In this document: positions 9,282 through 18,496 of the stretch, piece by piece
Layout of the letters: the number at the start of each line of letters is the position of its first letter
Numbering within the stretch: the first letter of the stretch is position 1
From: Gyrodactylus bullatarudis
Taxonomy: Eukaryota > Platyhelminthes > Monogenea > Gyrodactylidea > Gyrodactylidae
Direction of reading: 5' to 3'
Length of the DNA stretch: 33,089 nucleotides
NCBI GenBank assembly: GCA_012064415.1
Contig: SSNU01000166.1
Span: forward strand, 162,465-195,553
Notes under the pieces: model-generated
Database searches by the model: none
What the model saw: only the letters and a program-made list of their open reading frames with translations
Told to the model about the DNA's origin: nothing
Program-made: the position numbers and the translations under genes

Positions 9282-12200
9282 TTAACCAGTCTTTTTAGGA
9301 CTTCCTGCAAAGATACAAGCATCATTAAAGTCATAGTAAATTCCATATTTTTCGTAATTGTTTCTGATGTATGGACCTGAAAAAATTTATATTAAAATTT
9401 GTGAAAAATTCAAGTTGAAAAAAATAATTTTATCTTTCAGTAGCTTTATACGAACCTCAAATGACTAACTCAATGAAACTTAAAATAAATTTCAAACATC
9501 CAAAGATCAAGCGAGAACTTATACTATAGTTGTTATAAGTTTATTGTTTCTATCTATTCTAAGTTTCATTGGGTTAGTCATATGTGGTTCGAATAGAGCT
9601 ACTGATAGATAAATATTAGCAGAAGTCTCATTAGAGAATAGCATTCCTCTGCAGTTTTAGATAAGGCTCATAGTTGGCTAATAGAGAGAGGCTTTTTCCT
9701 ATTGACATACTTAAGAATTATTCAGGATTGTATGATAGAAAAAATAATTAATTTGAATTAGATAGACCACTTATAATTTCTGACTCCATTCAAATACCAC
9801 ATACAAGAGAAGCTAATACATATATCTAAGCCAAGAGCTGTTTCATTAGGCAAGACAGAGAGCCATTTCATCAAGTTCATAAATCGAGAACTTTGTAGCA
9901 AAAGATTTTTACTAAACAGTTAGATATCAAGCGTAATAACGTTTGCTGATTGAACTCTTAAGTTTGCTCCGCTTAACCCTTAAAGTCCCACATTGATAGA
10001 TCTATCACACATCATTTTAGTAACTCATTATTATTCATCCAAGCTTCAGAAAATACTTCGTTTACCACCTATTCGATAGGAAATTTATTAATCTCCTGGA
10101 ATACGCAAAGATCTTGGCTCAATCATTCGTCAAACTCGTGCTATACTTATCTAAAGAGAGTTTATTATTTCAAAAAATTAATTTTTGTTTTAAAGTTTTT
10201 TTGAAAACCTTATTCCCAGGTTCATAGGTAAAAAGTAAGATAACCGGTAGAATTCATATATGCAATCGATTGAACTCTATCTGCTAAAGCTACAAAAATA
10301 ACCTGTTTTTGGATCAAAAAATGATCTATTTTTTGATCGATAACTTCTGAACCAAAAATAATTGCGTTGAAACAACTGTAGATTCGTATTCAGCGTTTCA
10401 TAAACCATGGTATAGACAAAAGATTGAATAAGAGTCATGAAAAAATTTCTCTGGGCCTTTAAGGGTAAAGAGACCAACTAATTCCGCAAAAAGATAAGCA
10501 AAACTTACTTTTGATCATCTCTTTGACAATGTCACTAACTAGAAAATAATCATGAGTTATTATTAGACAATATGAAAATAAAGCTTCATCCTGATATCAG
10601 TCGTCTTTATCTACTCCCTAAAGTCCATAAGAACTCAACAAATTTAGCGTACAGACCAATACTTGGTATGTCAGCCAGTCCACAACATTTCTTTGTAAAA
10701 TGGTTAAACGATAAACTTATGCTCTTGAGGAACCAAGTTTGTGAATATTCCGTAGCTTATTCGAGAGATGTCGTCAACAAACTCAGAGAAACAAATTTCG
10801 AAGATGGGAGAATGATTTCCTTTGATGTGGCCTCAATCAATTAACGAATCAATTAACAAAATATCCTTCCCTTTGTAGTATTCCTCCAGCAACAGTGAAA
10901 GGACTAATATTTATGACCGTGATGAATATTGATTTCAAATTTGGGGGACAGTTCTACAAGCAAATCGATGGTGTAGCAATGGGAAGTCCTATTGGCCCAC
11001 TCCTTGCAGATATGTTACTGGCATCCCTTGAACAAGGCCCAATGCAGCAATTGATCGAAAGTTCACGTCTATATGTTTGATACCTTGATGACACTTTTCT
11101 GGTGATAGACAGCGACAAAGACGGTAATGAGATTTGTCAAAACTTGAACACAATCCACTAAAATGTCAAGTTCACGAATGAGATGGAAGAAGAAGGCAAA
11201 CTCAATTTTCTTGATCTTGAAATTACGCGGAACGGTACAATCGCAATAACAAAGATATACAGGAAGACACAATTCTTACCATTTCATAGTTTTTCGCCAA
11301 AAGAAACCAAAAAGAGTGTCGTAAGCAATGCCTTCCTCAACATTGACAGATTGGTGTCAACTGAATACGTTAAGGAAGAAAGAACCAAACTGAAAGACTT
11401 CCTTAAACAAGATGGCTATCCGGAGTGTTTTATTGATAAACATTCCCATCCCAAAGATAAAATCAGAGAAGAAGATGACGATAAGCCAATACATCTAGTT
11501 CTTCCTTTCAAAGGAGATGTTAGTAGATCTATTGTGAACAATAAGTTAACCAATCTCACCAAACGAACATTCCCTGGGAGAAAACTGAAACTAATCTCAA
11601 AGATGTCCAAGCTCATCAATGGTAGAAACAAAGACCAAATTCCAAAGCTGAAAAGAAAAGGAGTAATCTATGAATTTGTTTGTGCGTGTGGATCTTCATA
11701 TGTTGGTCAAACAATCAGAACACTTGGTGAAAGAGTGAGAGAACACTTAAGGCCGAAGTACAACAGTACAGTCCAACATCATATCCAAGCAACAGAACAT
11801 AGCGCAGATGCTTCTAATTTTAAGATCCTCTATCAAGTTAATCCAAGCGAATCCAGTAAAGTGACCTAACCTGTAATTACCGACAAGAAAAGCTGTGAAA
11901 AAGTGAAGAGAAAACGACGTAGAGACAGTGGTCAGCAGAAAATTGATCAGTTTATGAAAAGGCAGAAATAGATAATTAGTTGTGAGCAGAGTTTTTCACG
12001 TTGAAAACTCTTTACCCCTCCCTAGTGAGGCCTAAAAATACAATCACGAAATGGACCAATGGAAGCTTGAGAATATTTTGCATTGTAATAGTATTTAAAT
12101 GTTACCGGGGTAGAGTCTGAAGAGACCCGGCGTAATAAAACGTTTATCACTATAATATACGTCTGTCTTCTCTAACCTTCCTTATGAGTTTAGAACCAAA

Positions 12201-13593
12201 CGAAAATAATTTTGTAAAAATTACTATAACTGAAAAAAAATTTCAGAAAAACAAACCATGATGGAAATTTATATTGCTCCTGATAACAACACTGTGTTAT
12301 TTGACTGACCATAACGGAAATAATCATTCTCAGACAGACCATTTTAGGAGAATACCATGTCCGACAGACCATAACGGTAAATACCCTAATTATAATGTTT
12401 ATAGTTAAAAAAAACCCTCTTTAATTCTTGCTATTGGCCAATCCCAATAGAAACCATAATATTATTATTCTTATATTGTTTTTATTTCGACTTACTCCTT
12501 TTAGATTGTCCATTTTTGAAATCAACTACAATTCTATCATAGTTGGAATTAGGGCCATAACTATTATTCAAGTGATCCTTCTTGGCTTGTTCTGATAATG
12601 CGTCATCAAGTGTGATGTCTTTGAGATCTTCCACAAATCTCCATCTGAAAAAGAGTAAAACATTTGGAATTCTTGATAGGATAAGCATGCCTAAATTATC
12701 AAAATTCCGCAAAAAATCCTATAAATCTATCTTTATTGATAAAAATGAGTAATAATAATTCCAAACTACAGTCAACCACCAAAGTGAAATTTAGTGACAT
12801 AAATTTCGGTGAATTGACATCTTACACTAACTCGTGTGAGTTTTTCGTTGTCAATTTATGTTTAGGGGCCTATATTCACGTTATAAACCAAAGCGTATAT
12901 CACCTGTTTCCAATTTGACTGTATTAATTTAATTACTGCATCAATTTCGCTTGAATTTTATTGAGTGATTTCTGAAACTCATGTTTTAATAAATATAAAT
13001 TCAAATTAATCATATTTTAGATTATTTATAAATAAATTACCTTGTTAAGTGTATAGCAATAGTCACTCTGAAATAAATGACAGTTTTAAATTAAATTTGA
13101 TATGTATAAAGTGTAGGAGTTTTGAAATCTATGCATATAAGAGAACAGTACCTAGAAGGAACTATCATTAATCTAATTTTTAATATATATAAATCAGTAT
13201 GTATCTCTGGTATATAACGCATATTTTCTAAGATATTTGGCATCGCCATTCTTCTACTCTTTATGACATAACTGAAGTCAAAACTGATATTGCAAAACAT
13301 ATTCTAGAACAAAAAGTAAATTAATTCCAGGGAAGAAGAAAGAGATGCCACAATTTTCACAAATAAGGGCCTTTATTTCGGGCATACTCATATGGGTTAT
13401 ATGGCATGTATCACACTGAGTATGCCCGAAATAAAGGCCCTTATTTGTGAAAATTGTGGCATCTCTTTCTTCTTCCCTGAAATTAACTTAGCATCGGTAA
13501 CTCAGCTTAAAACCAATTTCTCCGTACATCTCTCAACGTTAAATTAATTCATTTTTAAATTCTTACGCGCTCGAGGGTTTATCAGAATTTGAG
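9282..13593 (-). CDS. Spliced host gene, last six exons (product not recognised)
   Basis: Six minus-strand exons join with GT-AG boundaries and matching phases: 13567-13593 (27 nt), 13152-13271 (120 nt), 13041-13067 (27 nt), 12496-12644 (149 nt), 10509-10538 (30 nt) and 9282-9376 (94 coding bases plus stop, phase 2 entry). Donors at 12495 and 10508 read GTAAGT and that at 13566 reads GTAAGA. Acceptors at 12645, 13068 and 9377 have pyrimidine tracts. The wrong frames of the 149-nt exon contain stops, so the phase is forced there. The joined tail is about 137 aa, rich in charged residues, with I-H-L-T-R-W-R-F-V-E-D-L in the middle and a G-S-P-K-K-T-G end. AATAAA follows the stop by 26 bases. 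I do not recognise the protein; earlier exons lie to the right or were not found. PLE2 occupies the 10539-12495 intron; other introns carry small inverted-repeat elements. Confidence 0.65.
9429..9613. repeat. MITE-like hairpin, ~53-bp arms
   Basis: The arm 9429-9481 (including ATGACTAACTCAATGAAACT) is complementary to 9561-9613 at roughly 85% by eye, with an 80-base spacer. It lies in the last intron of the host gene. It may be a small nonautonomous element. Confidence 0.7.
10312..10338. repeat. Perfect 11-bp hairpin
   Basis: GATCAAAAAAT, a 5-base loop, then ATTTTTTGATC. It is intronic relative to the host gene; no function is implied. Confidence 0.6.
10542..10550 (+). repeat. Proposed TSD of PLE2, left copy
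   Basis: GAAAATAAT here and at 12202-12210 flank the PLE2 copy. On the minus strand this is the pyrimidine tract before the acceptor of the 30-nt host exon. Confidence 0.55.
10551..11971 (+). pseudogene. PLE RT/GIY-YIG ORF, decayed
   Basis: The 5' part carries L-L-P-K-V-H-K and Y-R-P-I-L-G, early PLE RT motifs, and I-S-F-D-V-A-S with the first catalytic Asp. About 40 residues are then missing before Y-P-S-L-C-S-I-P-P. G-V-A-M-G-S-P-I-G-P-L-L-A follows, and after a TGA (11078-11080, where Arg is expected) Y-L-D-D-T-F. Another stop falls near 11159. The frame then runs from about 11183 to 11869 with the linker and GIY-YIG domain (G-V-I-Y ... C-A-C-G-S-S-Y-V-G-Q-T, V-R-E-H-L). After a stop it continues to a basic end, K-R-K-R-R-R ... 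Q-F-M-K-R-Q-K, at 11971. It preserves more of the RT N-terminal half than PLE1 or PLE3. Confidence 0.85.
12114..12151 (+). ncRNA. Hammerhead-like motif at PLE2 3' end
   Basis: The order is AGT (stem I), CTGAAGA (core, variable position 7), GACCCGGC (short stem II), GTA where GAA is expected, ATAAA-ACG-TTTAT (stem III hairpin), C (predicted cleavage after 12148), and ACT (stem I partner). A perfect 5-bp stem III and 3-bp stem I fit the minimal type I HHRs known in PLEs. The A13-to-U core change should reduce or abolish cleavage. Confidence 0.65.
12202..12210 (+). repeat. Proposed TSD of PLE2, right copy
   Basis: Second GAAAATAAT, after the PLE2 tail. Confidence 0.55.
13328..13479. repeat. Perfect 63-bp inverted repeat containing HHR relics
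   Basis: Arms 13328-13390 and 13417-13479 are exact reverse complements around a 26-base spacer. Each arm holds GAGTATGCCCGAAATAAAGG, related to the HHR at 29390, followed by a GGCATC...TTTCTT tail shared with the 17.3-kb and 29.3-kb copies. The element lies in an intron of the host gene (between exons 13567-13593 and 13152-13271). Confidence 0.85.
13411..13450 (+). ncRNA. Hammerhead remnant, core lacking three bases
   Basis: TCACA (stem I), CTGAG where CTGATGAG is expected, TATGCCC, GAA, ATAA...TTAT (stem III), T, then TGTGA, which pairs perfectly with TCACA. The five-pair stem I argues for HHR origin. The missing UGA core bases should prevent cleavage. Confidence 0.5.
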
Positions 13594-13790
13594 CTGTAGT
13601 AATAGAACATTCGGTTATAATTATTTCTCGTAGGAAATGATAAAATAAGACAACTTTAGAGTAAATGATAGTATATTTATATCGATACTATCATCTCTGT
13701 AAATAGTTATTAGAGAATTCACTATTTTTATTTTTATCATAGCACTGTGCAACAAAAAAAACTTTGGGTCATCAACCAAGCTAAAATTAA

Positions 13791-14571
13791 AAATGTGGTG
13801 TAGTTTCTCGAGCTGATTCTCATGGTGTTATTCTTTTGGATTAATTCCATAAGTAGCCCCAAATCTATTCGAAAAATTTCCAAAAGTAGCCCTCGAGTTG
13901 TATAACAATATATAACTTTTATTTTTGTCAGATTTTCCTGTCAATAGTTATGACCTCTTAAAGTTTGGAATTGACCCCTAAAGAGGCTACGCGTACACAC
14001 ACAAAAAATCACATGTAAATAGCATTCTGCCACAATAGTGCATTTTCCTCTACTCCAATGTCCCCCTTGATTCTGATTGGCCAAACGAGGAGAGACTTGC
14101 GACAATGGGAGAAATGCGTGTTCGGTAATTGCATGCAAGCCTTAGCGTGTATTTAATTGGTCTATTCCGAACTTTAAGTAGTCATAGCTTTAAACAAGAA
14201 AATCTGACAAAAATAAAAGTTATATACTGTTATATAGCTCGAAGATATAAGATACTTTGATATAAGTTTTATCCTTAGGAAAATTTTCATTGTCAAATTT
14301 AATCTATGAAAACCAACTTTTGAGCACTCAATCGGCTTAAATATACACATGGCAACATTTTAAGCATTATTAATAACCACCATTACCTGAATTGACGATT
14401 TATCTTTATTTTAAGTCTATTTATGTTGATCAATGTTAGAATTCAGAGATGTTATGCCACCTCTAAGAAAAAAACTTGAGAAAAACTCTGAGGGCCGCTG
14501 GTGGCGGTAAAAATATTTTGAGAGAAAAAAAAATAAAACCATGAGAATTAGCTCGGAAAACTACACCACAT
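13791..14571. mobile_element. Inverted-repeat element with a nested one
   Basis: Arms 13791-13836 (GTGGTGTAGTTTCTCGAGC...) and 14529-14571 are inverted copies at about 85-90%. The enclosed 780 bp contains a second inverted-repeat element (13892-14243). No coding region is seen. It is best read as a MITE-like element that received another insertion. Confidence 0.65.
13892..14243. mobile_element. Nested MITE-like element, ~350 bp
   Basis: The left arm from CTCGAGTTGTATAACAATA through TTATTTTTGTCAGATTTTC is matched inversely at 14198-14243. Similarity continues inward (TCTTAAAGTTTGGAAT against ATTCCGAACTTTAA), giving arms of about 85 bp. The centre, less AT-rich than its surroundings, has no recognisable protein. 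Confidence 0.7.
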
Positions 14572-14870
14572 ATGTAAATTTATTGAGACAGGGTTTGGAT
14601 AGGTAAAGTATTTTGTACTTCATTTGGCAACAGCTACCACTTCTTTTGATGAATATTAAATCAATGAATATGAATTGCGAAACCTAAGATTGCTCTCTAA
14701 TTAATTACTTTATCACCAACTGAAGGATTCGATAAAATTCCGCGTTTAATTTGCGCCCATATTTTTCTATTTTCAAATTATCAAATTAAAAATATTTTTA
14801 CGAATGACTTATCAATGAAGCACTATCCGATTCAGTCATTCTCACGAATAACTAGTAAATCAAAATATCA
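14572..14870 (-). other. Spacer with a possible transposase remnant
   Basis: No clear gene. On the minus strand about 14698-14765 reads I-W-A-Q-I-K-R-G-I-L, which resembles the segment around the last catalytic Glu in some DDE transposases (E-x-x-W-A-x-x-K). It is too short to assign. Confidence 0.2.
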
Positions 14871-15824
14871 CAGCGTGTTACTTTTTTCGATCTAGCGATA
14901 TCAAAATATAGTGATCCTGATCCGAAATTTGACGTAGATTTTGTATCTGATCTCAGAATATATTCAATTTCGGAGATATTCGCAAATAACATAAATTTCG
15001 AATTTTTCCAAAAGTAACTAATTCATCTAAATCATTAAGAAAAATTAACTAATTGCCCAAAAGCTAGTTATCATTGAATAGAAAATTAAATTCTGCGTCG
15101 ATGGATTCTGGTGTATGTATGAACAGGAGAAAGAGGAAAAAATTGCGCAAAAAATAAAATAGAGTAAAATTCTTTGGAAAAAATCATAAAATTTGAGTGA
15201 AAATTTATGTTATTAAATTGACTCAAGGCTTCAAATAGATCTAATTTCAAAATTTTCTGCTCTTTCTATGGACACCACTCTCAATTCCGTCAGACATTGT
15301 GTTCAGGTGTGGAATTGGACATTTTAATCAACTGTTTTAATCCATCACTGTTTTTTATGGGCTCGAAGGGGTTAAGATGATGTTTAACATATGTATATGT
15401 TTAACATATTGTATATAAGATACTGTACTATATACTATATATTTTTTAACCATATTGTAAACTCTTTTCGCCAATTAAAACAATCTTTTGAATAATATAC
15501 ACATAGGATATTTAGAAATTAACGAAATGAAACTTACTACATCTTTTGGGGCTCAAATTGTTTCATACGAATCAAGTCTAGACAATGCATGGCATCTTTA
15601 CAATACCACTAATCAAGTTAGAGGTCAGACTTAATTATGAGTCAATGAAATGGGAATTTTTTTAAGTATAATCGTGTGATTTTCTCAAATAATTTTTTCT
15701 CTTTTAAGCCCTGTGTTAAGTGAAAACTCAATTGATAAAATTTTTTTTGAGAACACGAACGCTTTCATTAAATAACATATAACTTATAAGTTATTTAAAA
15801 CTTTCAAAAAGACAATCTATTGAT

Positions 15825-16034
15825 TTGGTAAGGATGATGAACTCACGATTAAATAATGGAAGACTTTCGGGCACCATTTATAAAAATAGAGATGAGCCAT
15901 TTCGTAAATACTTCATGGAAGCAGATACATTTGCGTTTTGTTCAGATATAAGAGGTCTCTTTGAAAGCTTGGGAAATGCATTTTCTATACACAATGGCGG
16001 CTCTTCATTAATTAATTTTAAATTTATAAGTTAA
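15825..16034 (+). other. Small open frame inside the long-TIR element
   Basis: The frame has 69 codons from ATG 15834 or an upstream GTG-like start. Its middle, E-A-D-T-F-A-F-C-S-D-I-R-G-L-F-E-S-L-G, has a helical, non-repetitive composition unlike nearby random frames and faintly recalls the first helices of glycolipid-transfer-type domains. It could be a captured exon. The similarity is weak and I do not assign a function. Confidence 0.2.
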
Positions 16035-16063
16035 AAATTTCCCCTTGTTTCTTCTCCAGTTAA
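16027..16063 (+). repeat. 37-bp exact direct repeat, copy 1
   Basis: The sequence starts TAAGTTAAAAATTTCCCC and ends CTTCTCCAGTTAA. It is identical to 17931-17967, with unrelated flanks. TTAA lies at both ends, with a pyrimidine-rich core ending CAG. Confidence 0.85.
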
Positions 16064-16827
16064 AAAAAGTTCACTTATTTCTTTTTCTAACTTTCTAAAA
16101 TTATTACTAGAATTAAGACTGATGATAAGCTCGAAGTCTTAGAAGTATGGAAAACTCCCAGAAAGATTTCTTATACAAAAATGAGCCTGGTAAACTTAGA
16201 AAAATAGAAAAATTTCAAAATTGTAAAATTTGGAATACCTTAAAATAGATCTAAATTTATAATCCTCCTTTTGTTAATCCATTAAACATTCTTCCTCCAT
16301 CGTTCCATTTAAAATAAGGAGTTTTCAGGCAATTTATCGAATGTCTTTCAAATTAGATTCTATGAACTATATTTTGGAAATATTTTCATTCGTATTTATA
16401 GTCCAAAGAAAAATTTTAAGAGGGAATATTCACCCTTCCTCAGATTCGAGAACTGGCTGATGACCCAATCTTTGAACTTAATTTGCTCGAAAATGACAAA
16501 AGATTTCTAAAAGTATTCTTAGCGGATTGTTTGGCAATTTGAGAGTTGAAAATCAACAATAAATTGTACATGAACTGTTAAACTCGTTAGCGGATTTTTG
16601 AAGTCTAATAAGCGTTAAGATAAATTTTCTAAAACATCATATGAATATATTTCCTGAAGATCCTCTAGGAAATTTATCAGACGAATAAGGCGAAAAATTT
16701 CATCAAGATATGAAATTCATCGATGAGAGATATGCTGATGATAACATAAAAATAGCTTGTCAGATTACTCTTGGTTAATATGAAAACAAAAAATTATTAT
16801 ACTAAAATGCTCTAACCATGATTTATT
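16064..16827. other. Interior of long-TIR element, no gene seen
   Basis: AT-rich sequence with no recognisable protein on either strand. Confidence 0.5.
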
Positions 16828-17332
16828 AAAGAAAAATTTAATTGAGAAAATCACACGATTATACTCGAAAAAATCCCCATTTCATTGACTCATAATTAAG
16901 TCTGACCTCTAACTTGTAAAGCATGCCATGCATTGTCTAGACTTTGAGACATTTTGAGCCCCAAAAGATGTAGTGAGTTTCATTTCGTTAATTTTTCTTG
17001 ATGATTCTGGTGAATTCTGGTAACTTTAGTTCTGGGAAAATTCGAAATTTTTCTTTCTTGCAAATATCTTCGAAATTGAATACAATTTGGATATTATGAG
17101 ACCAGTTATAAAATCTGCGTCAAATTTTGGATCAGGATCACTTTATTTTATTAGTTTATTTTAGTATCGCCAGATTGAAAAAAAAGTGACACGACTTGTA
17201 ATTATACGCCACTTCTTAAGAAATAATTCAATTAATCTATTAAATTTTAACTTACTCATGTGCTAAATTAAAATCATTGAGATGGAGAAACGTTTGGATC
17301 TATGAGTTTAGTTGAGCTAGTGTTATTCTCAT

Positions 17333-17415
17333 TAGAAACAAGGTGATGCCAATTGAAAAAAAAATATAGCGCTTTTATTTCGTGGCATACTCATCATATA
17401 CATTCCAGATTTATA
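17333..17415 (-). ncRNA. Decayed GTATGCC-type hammerhead relative
   Basis: On the minus strand: ATGATGAG (C3 lost), TATGCCAC, GAAATAAAAGCGCTATA, a T run, then GGCATCACCTTGTTTC. The same order occurs at 29390-29459 and in the 13.4-kb palindrome. Stem I cannot be formed, so it is a sequence relic rather than an active ribozyme. Confidence 0.4.
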
Positions 17416-17449
17416 TGTTACAGTTAAAACGTGTAATCAGTAATAACGA

Positions 17450-17640
17450 TATTAAATAGTAATTCGAGGCACTTTTTGATGAGTAGGATGCTTTTGATAT
17501 CTCTTCGAACCATTATTGATTCGGAAGGTAGACTGAGTTTTTTCCTGTATTGTTAAGGTGTAATGGAAACCTTTGAAGAAAAGAACCTTTACAAAATTAG
17601 AACTGAAAAAGGAATAATAAAAGAGCATTATTCTCAATGA
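17450..17640 (-). pseudogene. LINE RT C-terminal remnant
   Basis: The minus strand reads Y-R-K-K-L-S-L-P-S-E-S-I-M-V-R-R-D-I-K-S in one frame. This matches the region after the RT domain of the 31.6-33.1 kb LINE (Y-R-K-K-L-G-Q-P-S-E-S-I-K-I-R-G-D-I-K-S). A neighbouring frame gives F-V-K-V-L-F-F-K just upstream, matching F-M-K-V-F-L-Y-K, so a frameshift separates them. Fewer than 60 residues remain. Confidence 0.6.
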
Positions 17641-17699
17641 GCAGTAGTATGTCAAATACAAGTAATGTTCTGTTTGTAATAGTTTCATCGAGTTCATAT

Positions 17700-18166
17700 A
17701 TTTATCTTTCTTTTGAATATGAATCTACAATTCTATTAATGAGCGTATCCTTCATGATTAGTTGATTTTGGAAAAAGATGGATCCGAGATGATCGACTGA
17801 AAAATTGAAGAATGAATTGAGAGTTTCTGCCTTGAAAGAGTTGAAGTTACTGATTCAGAGATACATGAGTATTTTTAGGCCATGGAAGGGTGAATTAAAT
17901 TGAAAAATAAAATATTCATGGTCGTATGTTTAAGTTAAAAATTTCCCCTTGTTTCTTCTCCAGTTAACAATAAACAGAAATTTTATTTTTAATTGAATTT
18001 GTGGCTCACTTCTCCAAACATCTAAAAATAATAGATTAATCCGATCGAAGTAATTCCGAGAAAAATATATCGACTTACTGACTTCAATTCAAAAAAATAT
18101 TATTTGATTTGAGAATCTTTAAAGTTGAAATTTTTAATCTCGTACAATGAAGTTATTATTTTAAAG
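17700..18166. other. Spacer before the Tc1-type element
   Basis: No gene seen. It contains the second 37-bp direct repeat. Confidence 0.5.
17931..17967 (+). repeat. 37-bp exact direct repeat, copy 2
   Basis: Identical to 16027-16063, about 1.9 kb away and outside the long-TIR element. Confidence 0.85.
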
Positions 18167-18168
18167 TA

Positions 18169-18388
18169 TAGTGGTCGAATTAATATGTGGGCCACTTCAA
18201 ATATTCTAAATTCTCGATTTATTTTAAACAATATTATTTTCAAATTAACACTGTTAGATGCACAAGAAAATTTTCTATCAAATAATAATTGAATGAATTT
18301 TTCTATCATCGTATATTTCCCTATAAAGGTAAAAATACTATTTTTCATTGAAAATCAAAACGAAAAAATATGTGGTTCACTTTTTATT
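18169..18388 (+). repeat. Left TIR of Tc1-type element
   Basis: Inverse of 19493-19710, with one visible mismatch in the outer 27 bases. The inner end is GTGGTTCACTTTTTA. Confidence 0.9.
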
Positions 18389-18496
18389 TCTGCTATATTG
18401 ATCATTATTTGCTCAAAACAACTAAGGTTAGGTGATATTTTTAATTTATATGCATTATTTTAGAGTTATCCATAAGTAAAATTTACAACCGACTAA

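Larger units (their letters stand above)
10551..12201 (+). mobile_element. PLE2, Penelope-like element copy with 3' HHR
   Basis: A plus-strand PLE of about 1.65 kb lies between copies of GAAAATAAT. The reading frame is open from the first base after the left repeat. The 3' untranslated part has a small hairpin (11988-12011), the HHR motif at 12114-12151 and a tail ending near CTTCCTTATGAG. It is antisense to the host gene and sits in its intron. It is older than PLE1 and PLE3, judging by its stops and internal deletion. Confidence 0.75.
14871..17195. mobile_element. Long-TIR element, 2.3 kb, with interrupted left arm
   Basis: The right arm 16828-17195 is the inverted counterpart of two left blocks, 15517-15705 and 14871-15020. 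Shared motifs include AGTCTGACCTCTAACTTG, TTTTGGGGCTCAAA and GGATCAGGATCACT. The left arm carries about 495 extra bases (15021-15516), probably a later insertion. TIRs near 350 bp with no DDE protein inside suggest a nonautonomous DNA transposon. The superfamily is unknown and no TSD was resolved. Confidence 0.7.

Noticed and set aside
12307..12380. Duplicated GACCATAACGG motif
   Set aside because: Two short copies only; no larger structure.
12482..12712. 76-aa single-exon ORF ending S-K-R-S-K-S-K
   Set aside because: The frame crosses a strong acceptor (12645) and a GTAAGT donor (12495); it is better explained as an internal exon of the spliced gene.
13941..14138. 65-aa minus-strand ORF as a gene
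   Set aside because: It lies wholly inside a MITE-like inverted-repeat element and has no domain.
14385..14450. Further upstream exon of the host gene
   Set aside because: It lies inside an inverted-repeat element and its splice sites are poor.
16105..16135. Another hammerhead core (CTGATGA...CGAAG)
   Set aside because: No stem II or stem I pairing can be drawn.
18100..18348. 82-aa minus-strand ORF
   Set aside because: It is a chance frame through the Tc1-type TIR; the same sequence recurs in the other TIR.
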